The notes beneath the pieces are model-generated. The model did no database searches and had not been told where the DNA came from. It saw only the letters and a program-made list of their open reading frames with translations. A stretch of 64,000 nucleotides of DNA from Byssothecium circinans (taxonomy: Eukaryota; Ascomycota; Dothideomycetes; Pleosporales; Massarinaceae): contig ML976987.1 of assembly GCA_010015675.1 (NCBI GenBank), positions 820,285 to 884,284 of the forward strand, written 5' to 3'. Positions within the stretch are counted from its first letter, which is position 1, and the number at the start of each line of letters is the position of its first letter. A program made the position numbers and the translations under genes. Positions 22,047 through 33,534 of the stretch are shown piece by piece.

Positions 22047-23418
22047 TTAGTCAATACCCGCGAAGACTCCATGCGTGTTCAGTTCTTCGCGAGAGAGTTT
22101 TGGCATGGGAGTAACTTTATCAGCGCTCTTGAGACAGTTCTCTATGCTTTCCCAGAACTTCGCAAGGTCAACGCCTCTTGGTATCCTGCAACCCCCTTCT
22201 CCAGGCGGCAACTTCGTCGCCTTTGTCCTGCCTAGCTGCCCGACCTTGGATTGATCGACTGAATGAACACCTTCGGTGACGATGTCGACTTGGAATCTTT
22301 CACCACCTTTGTCATCGAAAATATCGGGATCAATGGCTGCGGAAACAGCGAGTGGGTCGTGTAGAGGAGGTCCTTCGGTGATGGAGTAGACCTCGGCATA
22401 GGTACCCGCGAAGAAGGACATGATTTGAGTGAACAGAGCGCGCATAGAAGATGGTGTACGGTCTGTGTTGGCGGTAGATGCATCTAAAGGCTGATCAGAG
22501 CCATAGAGCAAGGTGCGCCGCACAGTTTTCGTGCCCAGAACTTGATGGCTGAGGTCGAGTGGTATCAGGGTCGTCTTCGATTTGAGCACCGGGTGCGAGA
22601 AGATGAAGTGTGACGCTTCAGGATCACAGTAGATGTTGAACTCTGCATAAGCTGAGAGAATTTAGTCTCGAAGGCTTGAATAGCTGTTGGGAAGGTACAC
22701 ACCAGTCCAGTTTCCGAAGCGTTCTCCCTCGCCCTGCACCTTACCCATTGGGGCATCCGTGAACTTGCCGCCAATAGCGCCTCCCATTATGCTCAAACCC
22801 TTGATATGCTCGGCCAAATCTGGGTACTTTTGGAAGACCAACCCTATGTTTGTCAACGTTCCGGTAGAGATCAGCCACGCAGTGTGGGCCGGCGTGGCGA
22901 TGAGAGCATTGTAAATGGCTTGCAGATGGTCGACATCTGTCGCAGCCGGTGCAATGGGCTGTGGGAGTAGTGTGACACCGTCCAACCCGGATTCGCCTGC
23001 TCTTCATCAGTGGAGAACGAATCGTGAGATGCATTCAATTACCATGAATATCGACCGCGTGCACAGCATCGCGTACAATAGGCTTCGCGGCACCCGAGTA
23101 AACCTTTATATCGCGTTTTCCTATCGCCTCAAGCAGGCCGCGGGCATTGAAGGTGGTTTGTTCGAGCGAGGCATTGCCATGTACCGTGCTTACACCGAGG
23201 AGCTCGACGCGAGGATCGTGGGCGGCGAGGAGGAGTGCATATGCATCCTGTACAAGTTCAGCAGGAGCAATTGGATGAGTATGGCATGTGTGCCCTCTCG
23301 TACATCGTGACCCGGGTCCTATAAAACAGTCAGTAACGTCAGGGACGCGGGGTTGGTGTAGTTTACACACGCAGTCCAACCAAAGCGGCATCTTCTTTGT
23401 CTCCGAAGTAGCAGCCAT
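22047..23418 (-). CDS. Inosine-uridine-preferring nucleoside hydrolase
   Basis: Five exons: 23418-23371, 23318-23304 (only 15 nt), 23247-23043, 22996-22703 and 22642-22047, giving 385 aa. The micro-exon supplies DPGHD, so the spliced start reads MPLWLDCDPGHDDAYALLLAAHDP. That is the DxDxxxDD calcium- and ribose-binding signature of nucleoside hydrolases. Later family segments are GVSTVHGN, VDIHGESGLDG, ISTGTLTNIGLVF, KGLSIMGGA, FNIYCDPEAS, HPVLKSKTTLIPLDLSHQV and the His-containing EGPPLHDPLAVSAAID. The enzyme hydrolyses the N-glycosidic bond of nucleosides to base and ribose in purine/pyrimidine salvage (Urh1-like in yeast). No signal peptide is seen, so it is probably cytosolic. Met10 (MPLWLDC) is an alternative start. 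Confidence 0.92.
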
Positions 23419-23952
23419 TTCTAACCCCAAAATCTATTCAAGCCTAGTTATGAATGAATGAATGAATGGGAGAATGAAGAAAAGCGGTCAGAAGTCTGAC
23501 AGCTACTAGTCTGTCAGCTTGAGACAGGACTTGTATGCAGGGACCAAGCGGGATGTCGCGGGGCAGATCCACACCTCCGAAGCATTCACATAGATCTAGA
23601 TACCACGATGGCCATGTCGGTCACTCCTTAGGCGAGCAGGATCTCGACCTCGGCGCCTTACCGCCTCTTTGTCTGTACTAATACGGGCTGCCCTCAATAA
23701 CATCCTACACGTCGCGAATAAAAGGTTGGCTGCCCGGCCTTCCTCATGCGCCCCAGCGGCCCGATTTGCTCGTCTCACGTGCGAGTAGCTGAGTTGACGC
23801 CCGGTTTATCGTCGGCAGGCCACGATTCTGTTTTTGATCTGCTGAACCAAATTGCTCTTAAACTTCCCAGACGCGTTGATACCCAGGGCCCGGATGGCTA
23901 AAAGATAACGTGGGCAACCGCACATCGAACGTTGAACCCCCGCTTCATAGCC
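23419..23952. other. Divergent intergenic region, nucleoside hydrolase / ferric reductase
   Basis: About 530 bp carrying both promoters. It contains a short (TGAA/AATG) run at 23450-23466. No gene or convincing TATA box is seen. Confidence 0.45.
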
Positions 23953-25747
23953 ATGGTTTTCGGATACGACTTCGTCACGCTGAATGACGAGCAAAAACAT
24001 GCGCGAAGAGTACTGCTGGAGTACTATCCTGCGGTAGCTCAGTGGTCAGTTCTGGCTGTCTTTCTCGGATTTCAGTTCTGTTACTTGCTGTCATGGCTGG
24101 CCAGACAAGGACTGGACTATGAACAACCGCGATCTCCATCCTTCAATAAGCGTCTCGAAGGACCTCAGACATGGCTGAAGAAGTCACGACAAGGCTGCGA
24201 CCGGGCTGCGTGGTGGTTGAAGAAAGATGTCATCTCCGGCTGGGGAACAAGAGCTGAGTGGATTGGTGGTGGCCTCTGGACGGTTTGGCTATTGTATTTG
24301 AGCATTGTCAATACTGGAGACGGTATGCAACCTGACGAGTTTTGATATTATTCGGCTGATCTGTCTAGACTACCTTCATCTGACCAAGCGATTCGGCATC
24401 ATTGGGGCTTCGCAACTCCCACTGCACTACCTGCTCGCTATGAGAGCTCCATATTCGCCAATTCAATGGGCCACGCGACTCTCACATGAGCAGCTGAAAG
24501 CATCACATCAGGTTCTCGGGCGCATCGTATTTCTCTTATTCTCACTACACGCCATATTCTACATGACCTTCTTTGTGCTGTCCGGATTCCTAGCAAAGCG
24601 CATCAAAGACAAGGACGTGATCTTCGGCATCATCAGCATCATCCTCTTCACTACAATCAGCACAACTGCTCTCGGCCAAGTTCGGCGATGGAACTACCTT
24701 GTGTTCTACATTTCCCACGTTGCCATAGCGAACTTTTTGATCATACCGTTATACCTACACGTCACCCACATTCGACCGTATGTTTGGGAGGTCCTTCTAG
24801 TCAACGCCTTGCATCTCATCTTCCGGGCCCAAAGACTCAAGACCTATTCTGGCACCATCAAGCTGCTTCCTGGTACCGACCTCGTTCAAGTGCGTATCCC
24901 GCTGACTACTATGCACTCGGCTTTGAACTGGCAGCCCGGCCAGCATGTGTACTTGAGCGTGCCCACGGGAAGCGCTTACTCTTTTTCGGTCAAAGATCAG
25001 TTTGCTCTCCGGAACCACACGAATCCTTTTACTGTTGCTTCAATACCTGTTAGAGACAAAGAGTTGCTCCTGGTCGCAAGAACGCTCAGTGGACATACGA
25101 AGAAACTCGCAGACCTGGCACGCTCTCTCTCGAGTGATGGACAGCTCCCGAGTATACCCTTGGCCATCGAGGGACCATATGGCGCTTCGACTCACTTTCC
25201 CGACTTCTCTAGATTTGACAGAGTTTTATTTGTTGCGGGCGGGGTTGGCGCGACCTTTGTCATGCCGATATATCGCAGTCTCATCGACTTTCACGACCCC
25301 GATCACGCCGGACACCCCGAGATCCGTTTTGTCTGGGCCGTGAAAAAGCTAGCCGATACGCAATGGGCATTTCCTAGTCCTACAGAAGAAGAAGGTTCAG
25401 ACACAGGTTCCGAGTCACACAGCACTGATGCTGTGGAGGTTTTCGTCACACGCGGATCGGGAACCGGCCTGCACGTGATCGGAAACGGCGATGAGGTTGA
25501 ACTTGAAGAAGCCGATCAATTGCTTTCCATGGAGGAGGAAATGAAGAAGCCTCGCAAAGGACTGGTAATCAAGACTGGAAGACCAAAGATAGGTGCGATT
25601 GTGGATGAAGTGTTTAGTCAAGGGAGTAGTGTTGCCGTCATTGCGTGTGGACCAGGACGGTTGACGAAAAAACTCAACGCGAGCGTGGAGCAGTGGGTGA
25701 AGCAGGGGCATGAAGTTTACTATCACGAAGAGACGTTTGCATGGTAG
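23953..25747 (+). CDS. Ferric-reductase-type flavocytochrome
   Basis: Two exons (23953-24322, 24369-25747) with a 46-bp intron (GTATGC..CTAG) give 582 aa; the ATG at 23953 is the first ATG in frame. The N-terminal half is membrane-spanning and has paired His residues suited to two hemes: SQLPLHYLLAMRAPYSP, ASHQVLGRIVFLLFSLHAIFYM, VFYISHVAIANFLIIPLYLHVTHIRPY. The C-terminal half holds the FAD site (WQPGQHVYLSVP, NHTNPFTVASIP) and NADPH site (IEGPYGA, VLFVAGGVGATF, VIACGPGRLTKKLN). An acidic Ser/Glu-rich insert lies at about residues 470-535. Fungal FRE/Aim14-like proteins reduce extracytoplasmic iron or copper, or produce superoxide; sequence alone does not decide which. It is relatively short, with few predicted helices before the heme core. 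Confidence 0.88.
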
Positions 25748-26657
25748 ATATGTGTTGTACTATAGATGATCGAGCCTATACCTTGCAATCTTCCATAGCA
25801 TAGCCGTGCACAATTTCAATGGGCCGTCAAGGTAGATCATCCTCGCGAAAACAAAAGGGGCAAACATCGACATAGGTTACCGTGGGGCTCTGAGAGGCTG
25901 CTTCTGCTGCTTCTTCTTTTTCATATGGTGTTGTACTGGTGGCAATTGAAGGTTGTACATGGTGAGAGTGAGAATAAGGGCAGCGTTTCCAGGTGGACAT
26001 TGCCAAAAGGTGATTTGATTTTACCGGGGGTCGATTAGGGAGGCGCAGAGTTTAGGCCACGGGCGAATCAGAGGGCGGCGACGGTTGGGACTGCCCTGCA
26101 CGGCATCTCCCCAGAACAAACACTCCCCATTCATCGCCCTCTTCTCGAGACAGACTGACAGTCCCCAAATACGCGGTTTGAGCGTGCTGGACGTCCGCAG
26201 TCGGTGCCTACCATTCCCTTTCTTGTTCTTAATAGCACACTTGTCTACCCTTCTAATTGACCGCTACCGAGCTGCAGGGACGTCCTGTACAGTACATGCG
26301 CAAACATCCCCTCCTTAACCACCTTCCTCCACATCTGCATCCAGCACGCACACTCTTCCGTTCATGGCCATTGCACGGTAGCCAGCAGCTGCTTCTCACA
26401 CAGCCAGGAGCCCGCCTCCTCGTCGCGTGTTCTCCGCCGCCGACCACGGCGTCTCGCGCACAGGGCGACCGTCGTACCTCCCCGTGCCGCACCCCCTCCA
26501 AGTTCCGCGAGCCGTGAAACATTGCACCTGAACCTTCAGCTCGCAGCTCGACTGTCTTGCATGCACATCCGGTCTACAGAACCTCTACTGGCGCGGCTAC
26601 TCGCTCTACGCTTGCTTTGAACCCTCCCAGCGGTCCAGTCACAAAACCCCAGCTCCT
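25748..26657. other. Promoter and leader of the TeaR-like gene
   Basis: Runs from the ferric reductase stop to the proposed TeaR start. Open frames near 26085-26517 are low-complexity Pro/His/Arg-rich and look like non-coding leader sequence. No gene is recognised. Confidence 0.4.
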
Positions 26658-28569
26658 ATGGCCGTGGCATCTTCCGCAAAGCCCCTCCAGCAGTTGACTC
26701 CACCAGGCAGCTCACACGGTGGAGCAGGATCGTGGGACTTTGCTGTGCCCGTAGACCCTTCTGTACGTACATTTTCCCGGCCTATGTCATAGCGCATGGC
26801 GCCACACGGATACGCTACCAGCACCATGACATCTTCCGCTATAGCGCCAAATGGCACTCGCCGACCATCACCTTGCATATGCATACCACTCCCCGACCAC
26901 GGCAGCGTAGCCAACACTGACACCCCTATAGAAGAACTCTTACCCCAACTACGAGCCCTTCATGAACGACGATATCGCCTCGGCGCATCCTTATTCACCC
27001 CGGGAGCCCTTCGCCGCACAGACGAACGGTATATTAAAGCCATCGCGCTCCAACACGCTGGATTCTCAGGGGCAGTATTATGAGGACCCACCGGGTTATC
27101 GGGTGCCCAGCCGGGTGAACGAGCTGCACAAGCAGACAAGCGGCGACTTGAATGCCAGTGGCAGTGATCCTGATGGTGCTTCAGAGTACTACAAGACCTC
27201 AAACACTCGTGCGGACAGCAGGAATAGAGCGAATGCAAAGGGCGGGGTCAGAAAGAAATCCTCGAAGAAGTTGCCCCCGAATTGGGGAGAAGCAGAAAGC
27301 AACGAGAACAACTGGATACACCGTGACAAGCTCAAGGAGATTGAAACCCGCGAGTTGGAGGCAGCGGGGTTCCGAGTTGGTCGCTCCAGCAGGTCAAACA
27401 GCAGGTCGCAGAGTGCCAGCGCTCGGCACATGTCGCGAGACCGCACGAACTCAGAGGCCACTGAGCCTACAACAAACGGAGATCATCATGTCGAACCTCG
27501 TCGAAATATCTTCCCAGTGCCGGCCGAAGGAGAGGAAGAGGAGGCGCAACAGACGGGCTGGGATATCAGATCTCCCGAAGAGATCGCTGCAGATCGAGAA
27601 GAGTATGCGGCGCGTAACGACCAAGTCATCCGGCCCAGCACGTCTCGAATACCTGTTGCGAAAACAAGTCCACTGCCAGTACCAAACACGTTCGTAGAAC
27701 GAGACCAACCACTTCCGAGACAGAGAAACGGCAGCGGAAACTGGGATGCGGATGCTCTGGCGACCATTGGAGCTCGAGTGAGGAGCGGAAGTGTCTCCAG
27801 TCAGTTTTTGTTAGACGAGCCGCGGTCTTTGGACGCGCCACCACGAAGTCCTACGAAAGGCAAACCCCCCGTCTCTCCAGCAACCAACGCACCACCTCTG
27901 AAAGCCAAGATGCCGGGTAAGCCTGCACCGACTTCTGGCGCACGAAAAGTCACTCCAAAGGGTGGGACGAAGCCTCGCAAGGCCTCGAACAACTCTCCTA
28001 TCAAGCGGCCCGGGACCAGTGGTGGTTCAATATCTCGTCCTGGAACCAGTCACAGACCCGAAGGCGAAGCTCCCTGGGTGGCTACCATGTACAAACCCGA
28101 CCCGATGCTTCCGCCGGACCAGCAAATCATTCCTACGCATGCAAAGCGGATGTGGCAGGAGCAATGGGAGAATGAGGGTCGGGTAGCCTCTGTGTATGAC
28201 AAGGACTTCCGCATGCTCAAGCCTGACGATTTCCCCGACAAGCGGGCATCAACTGTCTCTCCTATTGATATTGAAAAGGCTCAAGCAGAAGGACAATGGC
28301 CATTACCCAGTCCCGACAAACTCGCCCCCGTCACCAGCAATAACAATTTCGATCCAACGCCCAAGTCTCCGGTTAGTGAGGCTGGTAGCTATAAGCTGAC
28401 GCCAACGATACCACAAAGCCCTCGTGCTCCTTCACGTAATTCGGAACGTCGTACAGGGCCAGCCATTGACCCGCTGCCTGTGAACACCACGAGGCTCCCC
28501 GAACCTCCCGCCGAAACGGAGAAAGATAAGGCGAAGGAGAAGAAGGCTTGCTGCTGCATCGTTATGTAG
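26658..28569 (+). CDS. TeaR/Mod5-like prenylated cell-end marker receptor
   Basis: Main exon 26932-28569. I propose a first exon 26658-26762 (MAVASSAKPLQQLTPPGSSH...VPVDPS) joined over a 169-bp intron (GTACGT, CTGAC branch, TATAG), giving 580 aa. Without it the start would be Met at 26962, just after an in-frame TAG that coincides with the splice acceptor. The protein is long, basic and disordered (Ser/Arg-rich about 140-175, Pro-rich 280-390). A conserved NNWIHRDKLKEIETRELEAAGFRVGRS-type block sits near residue 120, and MWQEQWENEGRVASVYDKDFRML near 405. It ends KKACCCIVM: a CaaX box (CIVM, Met suggests farnesyl) with two preceding Cys that could be palmitoylated. Aspergillus TeaR and fission yeast Mod5 are prenylated membrane anchors for the Tea1 polarity marker at growing tips; assignment is by layout and remembered resemblance. 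Confidence 0.75.
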
Positions 28570-29535
28570 CATTTTCTTTGTATACCCCATTATTTCATCT
28601 CACCCTTGAGTCTACCGTGGCGGTCCTTTCATTTGTCCTTTTCTAGGTGTTTACGGCGCTCAGAGGGCTCGCCGTTATTTTCAGAGTTGTAGTATCGATC
28701 GTGGGGTTGATAGCGTACAGCGTGCTTGCTGATATATACCTCTCTTTTTTTGTCAATCTTGTCTCGCATACGCCGCTCATGCAGCCCTACGAGCTGGCTA
28801 ATCTGGTGCGTATTCTCAAGTTCTGGTTTCTTAGCCTTCTTCTAGGGAGGAGTTTGCGAGTTTATCAATGAGGGCGTGGGGGATGGTGTCATGCCCGGTT
28901 GTCGCTCTCAATGTGTTAGATTTGTTTCTCGTGTTTATCCATTCCTACTACGGAGGTTTTCTTAATTTTTTTTACCGAGGCGAGTGGTTCAAATAGTGAG
29001 GTTAGCTGACGGCTGCGAGGGAGGTGTTGAGCGGTACACAGCAGAGCTGTAGAGGCCGGGGGATGGGGGGCGCTGCTAGGTAGAGGGCGTGCAAATAGTT
29101 CGGAGATGTCGCAAACAGTTGAAGACGCTGCGTTTATATTCCTCACATGATTCTGATGTAGTAGACATCTGGAGGTTTCTCATACTCTCCAGTGTCTCTT
29201 AAACTGTGTATGTTGCCTTCTACTCTTGAATTACCCAATTATTCTCGACTCAAACTATCATTTCACGAATGTAAAGGAATCCTCCAGTCATGCAGTCAAA
29301 TTGCACGAGAAGATAATAACTTCGTCTAGCAAACCGATCCAATTCAAGATGAACGTTACAGCACGTGAGACCACTAGTGCGGCCGGGGTTACCTCGAAGC
29401 GAAAAGCGATCCGTGCGGCCAGTCCCGCACACAAGCCAATGGCGATTTTAACCTCGAACTTTTAGCTTTCTCTTCCTTATCAACACCACACACACCCATC
29501 TTCGAGGAAAGCCGACAGATCACAATACAGTCATC
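28570..29535. other. Intergenic, 3' UTR of TeaR-like gene and promoter of eS12
   Basis: A hydrophobic open frame at 28647-28871 has no ATG start and is probably a chance frame in the 3' UTR. The 150 bp before 29536 are TC- and CA-rich, as expected upstream of a ribosomal protein gene. Confidence 0.45.
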
Positions 29536-30233
29536 ATGGTGCGTCTCCCATCCCCTCTCCATCCTCCCAGAAACACATCTTAGCTCCCAATGGAATACGA
29601 CACGCCATTGAGACCACCCTCACCCCGCCACCGTCCCCCAATAACCCCCCACCCCAAACCACCACCATACTAACAAACAACGCAGTCGGACGGAGAAGAC
29701 AACGCATCCGTCGCCGCCGCCGAGGAGGTCGAAGTCAGCGCCGATGCCTCGGCAGGCAAGGGCCAAATGTCGGTCCTGGAAGCGCTCAAGGGCGTCCTCA
29801 AGCTGGCTCTGATCCACGACGGACTCGCCCGCGGCCTGCGCGAAGCCTCTAAAGCCCTCGACCGTCGCCAGGCGCACATGTGTGTCCTAAACGAGGCCTG
29901 CGAGGAAGAGGCGTATAAGAAACTCGTCGTAGCGTTGTGCTCGGAGCATAAGATTCCGCTGATCAAGGTGCCGGATGGGAAACAGCTGGGGGAGTGGGCG
30001 GGGCTTTGTATGTGCTTTTCCCTTTCTTGGCTTTAAAGATGGAAGGAGAGGCAGGGGTATAAGGGGGGGTTATTTATGTGCTGATGCTAATTTCGTTTGT
30101 GTGATTAGGCCAGCTCGACCGCGAGGGCAATGCCCGCAAGATCGTTAACTGCTCTTGCGTCGTCGTTCGTGACTGGGGCGAGGAGTCTCAGGAACGCAGC
30201 ATCCTCCTCAACTACTTTCAGACCGAGCAGTAA
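29536..30233 (+). CDS. RPS12: 40S ribosomal protein eS12
   Basis: Three exons: 29536-29538 (only the ATG), 29686-30007 and 30109-30233, giving 149 aa. The introns are 147 bp (GTGCGT..CGCAG) and 101 bp (GTATGT..TTAG). The spliced protein begins [15 protein letters not shown] and contains [45 protein letters not shown]. It continues across intron 2 as [33 protein letters not shown] and ends NYFQTEQ, all typical of eukaryotic eS12. It is a component of the small ribosomal subunit. A start codon isolated in its own exon is a known arrangement in fungal ribosomal protein genes; here no other in-frame ATG precedes conserved sequence. Confidence 0.95.
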
Positions 30234-31626
30234 GCGCCGCAATCTGCCCTGTGCATCATCACATCTCCCTCTCTTCTCGACTCGACGGTTTCTCGGCTCC
30301 TTTTCCTCGACTTCTTTGCTTCGGCTCGGTTCGGTGGCATGGTAAGGAGGGTCCTGGGACGGGGTATACGGATGGGTTCTTGAAAGTGGCGATGGTTGCA
30401 CGGGTGATTCGTTGGGCTTAGCTTAGGTCTTGGACTCACGGGCATAGAGTGTGCATGGTTCGGCATGGCGACATGCCAGATGATATCTCAGAATCTATGA
30501 AATGGAAAACGACATGTCCCAAACACATCTTACGTCGTTTCAATAGTGATGAAAGCCAGCCTTCCCCTACGCTGTTCTGTGTCTCCTGTCGTCCGACCTT
30601 TTCGTATTCAAATCCAACCTCCAACGCCATCAACTCATCGAACATCACAGTCACTCAGTCCGCTTGATGAAAAGGTAGTAGGTATAGACAAACTCCGTTC
30701 TCGACGAACTACAACTACTACGACTTCGAAAACCGCTTCGTACATGCGTATGTGCATGCAGAAACCGACAGACAAACAGTCCCGCTAAAAATATGCCTGC
30801 TAATCTTGCCTTCTAACAGACAGACCAAGAACAAGAACAAGAACGACAAAGCGCAAGAGAAAAAGAAAGAGAAAGAGAGAGTAGTACCGCAACCACCTCC
30901 CCACACGCACAGTGCAGTGCAGAAGAAGACGCGAAAAAAACGGGGGATAGGCAACGGAGAGTAAGAAAAAAATAGGAGAAAGAAGGAGTATAAAAAAAAA
31001 AAAAAAAGATCAATCATGCAAGCAAAACACATGAAAGTATGGGGTATCGTAATCCGGCACACCTGTATCATCCACGCCCGCCCCCCAACCACAGAAAAGA
31101 AAAACTAGGGTTGCCCCAAGCCCAGACCCAGGCCCTGCAGCCATCCCATGGATCCATCCATATCGTATGATATCATATCATATCTTCTATCAGTCTATCC
31201 TTCGTTTCAGCGCACAAAACCCAGTGACTTGCTACTCGCTACTCGCTGCTCACCCCCATATCATCATCATCGTCGTCGTCGGCGATCCGGATTAGGCCGT
31301 TATCGTCATGTTTGCCGTAGCGAGGAAAAGGCATGTATGACGGGAAATAAGCCCCAGGAACCCCTTCCTTCCTTCCTTCCCTTTTTCCTTCGAGAAGATG
31401 ACGGCAATGACGAATGCAAACAATGATGCAAAAGATGCAAAAGAAAGAACCGCAGAAGTGAAATGCTCAATGAGGTTTGTTGAACCGTCGTACCGCGCAC
31501 ACCGTGCAGTGAATCGAAGTGGAAAAGGTCGATCAGAAACGACCGAGATAGCCAATGACGCCTAGAAAAAACAGATCAATAACCGTGGAAAACGAAAGGT
31601 AGGAGACGAAAAGGCAGGAGAGGGAA
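30234..31626. other. 1.4-kb convergent intergenic region with purine tract
   Basis: Lies between the 3' ends of eS12 (+) and Grr1 (-). It contains an A/G-rich tract (about 30820-30890, AGAACA/AAAGAG repeats), an A-run at 30992-31006 and a short CTTC repeat near 31365. No coding region is convincing on either strand. Confidence 0.45.
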
Positions 31627-33534
31627 TCAGTCCACACCCATCATCTCGCTGCCTTCTCCAAAGTCATCGTCCATATCCTCGATGCCCATGCCATTGGCCT
31701 GAGCGGTGACGTTGACTATCATTTCGGTATCTCCGCCTTCGTCGTCGTCGAACATGGTGCCTTGGCCGAATACCGAGGCGCGGCGCTGTTGGGGCGCGTC
31801 GGCGTTGAGGTAGCTGCGTAGACGGGAGACGCCGAGGCCGCTGAAGACACAGAAGACGTCGCGCTGGTGTTCGTTGAACTCTGGGGTAGTTGTTAGATAT
31901 AGGTTACCAGAATGGCCAGGGAGTGACAAACCTGGCGGTGCTTCGCGACAAAACACGAGCAGGTCTTCTCGGAGGAAGGCTTGGACTCCAGTCAAGCTCA
32001 AATGTGTCAAACGCAGACAGCTATTGAGCAATGCGTGGATACCCTATGTATACGTCAGCATATATCAAACATCGGTGAAATCGGTGAAACTTACGGCAAG
32101 TGTAAGGTTGGTGCAGTAGCTCAGATGTACTCTCTCGAGTACGCTGGGAGTGACGGGTCCATTGTGCCCAACTTGCTTCGGTTTGGCGAGAGCTAGTATG
32201 CTTCGATCGGTGATGGCGCCGCACTTGACCAACCCAATCCGCTTCAATTTTGGTAGCATAGCCAACTGAGTAATGGACGAATCCGTGAGGTTGGTGCAGC
32301 ATGCCAAATCGATGTAGCGGATACGATTGCACAGCTTAACGAGCTGCATGACACCCGCGTCCGTGATACGCACGCAATGGCCGAGATGGATGTAGTGCAA
32401 GTTCTTCCCAAGCCGTGTAATGGCCATGACAGCACGATCTGTGATGCAGCGGCATTTGTTGAGAACGAGGTTGCGCAGGCGGGGGGCAGCTTGCACAATC
32501 TTCTGGACTCCGCTGTCTTGTAGCTCGCCGCAATCCGTTAGATCCAGGATGCGGAGTGCATCATACGTCGCCTCGTGGGGAAGGCGAAGGAAAGCCTGGT
32601 CGGTGATCCGCCAGCAATGGGCAAGGCGGAGTTCGCGCAAATGAGGTCCTTCGGTGAGGAGTGTGGTGATGGACTCGTCTTCGAGGTTCTTGCAGTCGTG
32701 CAGATCAATCTCGAGGATGTAGCGGCAGTTTTGCGCAAAAGCAATGATGGACTTGTCTGTGACCTGGGAGCAGCCGTTGAGCTTGAGGCGCTTCAGATGC
32801 TTGCAGCTCTTTGCCACAGCCTCAAGAGAGGCATCCGTAATCTTCTTGCAGTTTGTGATGTTGAGTCCTTGGAGGCGAACCGCATGCTCGGCAAGCGTGT
32901 ACATGGACCCATCTGTGAGAGAATCTAGGCCGGTCACGTCCAAAGCGAGAAGGCTCCTGTTGCCCTTCAGCATCTCTATCAGGCTGAGGTCGGTCAACTT
33001 GAAGCAGTTGGTGAGGGTCAGACGCTCCACGCGCTTGCAACCAGACAACGGGACCAGAGTGCCATCGCTGATCTCCGAGGCGAGAGCGGACAAGTTCAGC
33101 CTCTTGATCAAGCTGGAGTAGTCGAAGAAGCTGTCTGCTCGCCTCACCGTGGCGATGACCGTCTTTATCGAGCCCCACTTGCCAGTCTGCGGTCGGTGCC
33201 AGAGAAGGCCCACACTGTTCCTCGCCCATTCCTTCGATACCAACATACAGCTCTTGAGGTCGCTGGGGGAGGACAGCTTTGCGAAGACGGCGATCATCAG
33301 CTCGGCGGGGAGGCGGGAAACGGGGGACACGCGAGCGCGCTCTTCGAGAGCCCGGCGCACCGCCTCTTCATCGTCATCGGGGGATACGGAGAGGGCGATT
33401 GAAGACTGCGAGTCGTTGGGCAGCTGCATTATAGAGTCGTTGTCGTCGTCGGCACCGCGCTCGGGGGACGTCGAGGCGGAGGTGTCGGAGCGGGAAGCGC
33501 TCACGTCGCGGAGGACTCTTCGGGAACGAGCCAT
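31627..33534 (-). CDS. GRR1: SCF ubiquitin ligase F-box/LRR protein Grr1
   Basis: Three exons (33534-32095, 32043-31932, 31880-31627) with introns of 51 bp each give 601 aa. The N-terminus (MARSRRVLRDVSASRSD) is Ser/Asp-rich. An F-box follows at about 68-115 (VSRLPAELMIAVFAKLSSPSDLKSCMLVSKEWARNSVGLLWHRP). About twelve Cys-type leucine-rich repeats come next (LTLTNCFKLTDLSL, LNITNCKKITDASL, LKLNGCSQVTDKSI and so on), reaching across intron 1 (LTLAGIHALLNSCLRLTHLSLTGV). The tail is acidic (DMDDDFGEGSEMMGVD). Grr1 recruits phosphorylated substrates (G1 cyclins, nutrient-signalling factors) to SCF for ubiquitination and links glucose sensing to the cell cycle. The ATG at 33534 is the first ATG; the open frame upstream lacks one. 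Confidence 0.95.

Noticed and set aside
28647..28871. Hydrophobic 74-codon open frame after the TeaR-like gene
   Set aside because: Begins with GTG, no ATG; lies in the 3' UTR position and has no partner exon.
28983..29010. GGTTCAAAT-like tRNA T-loop
   Set aside because: No matching acceptor, D or anticodon arms nearby.
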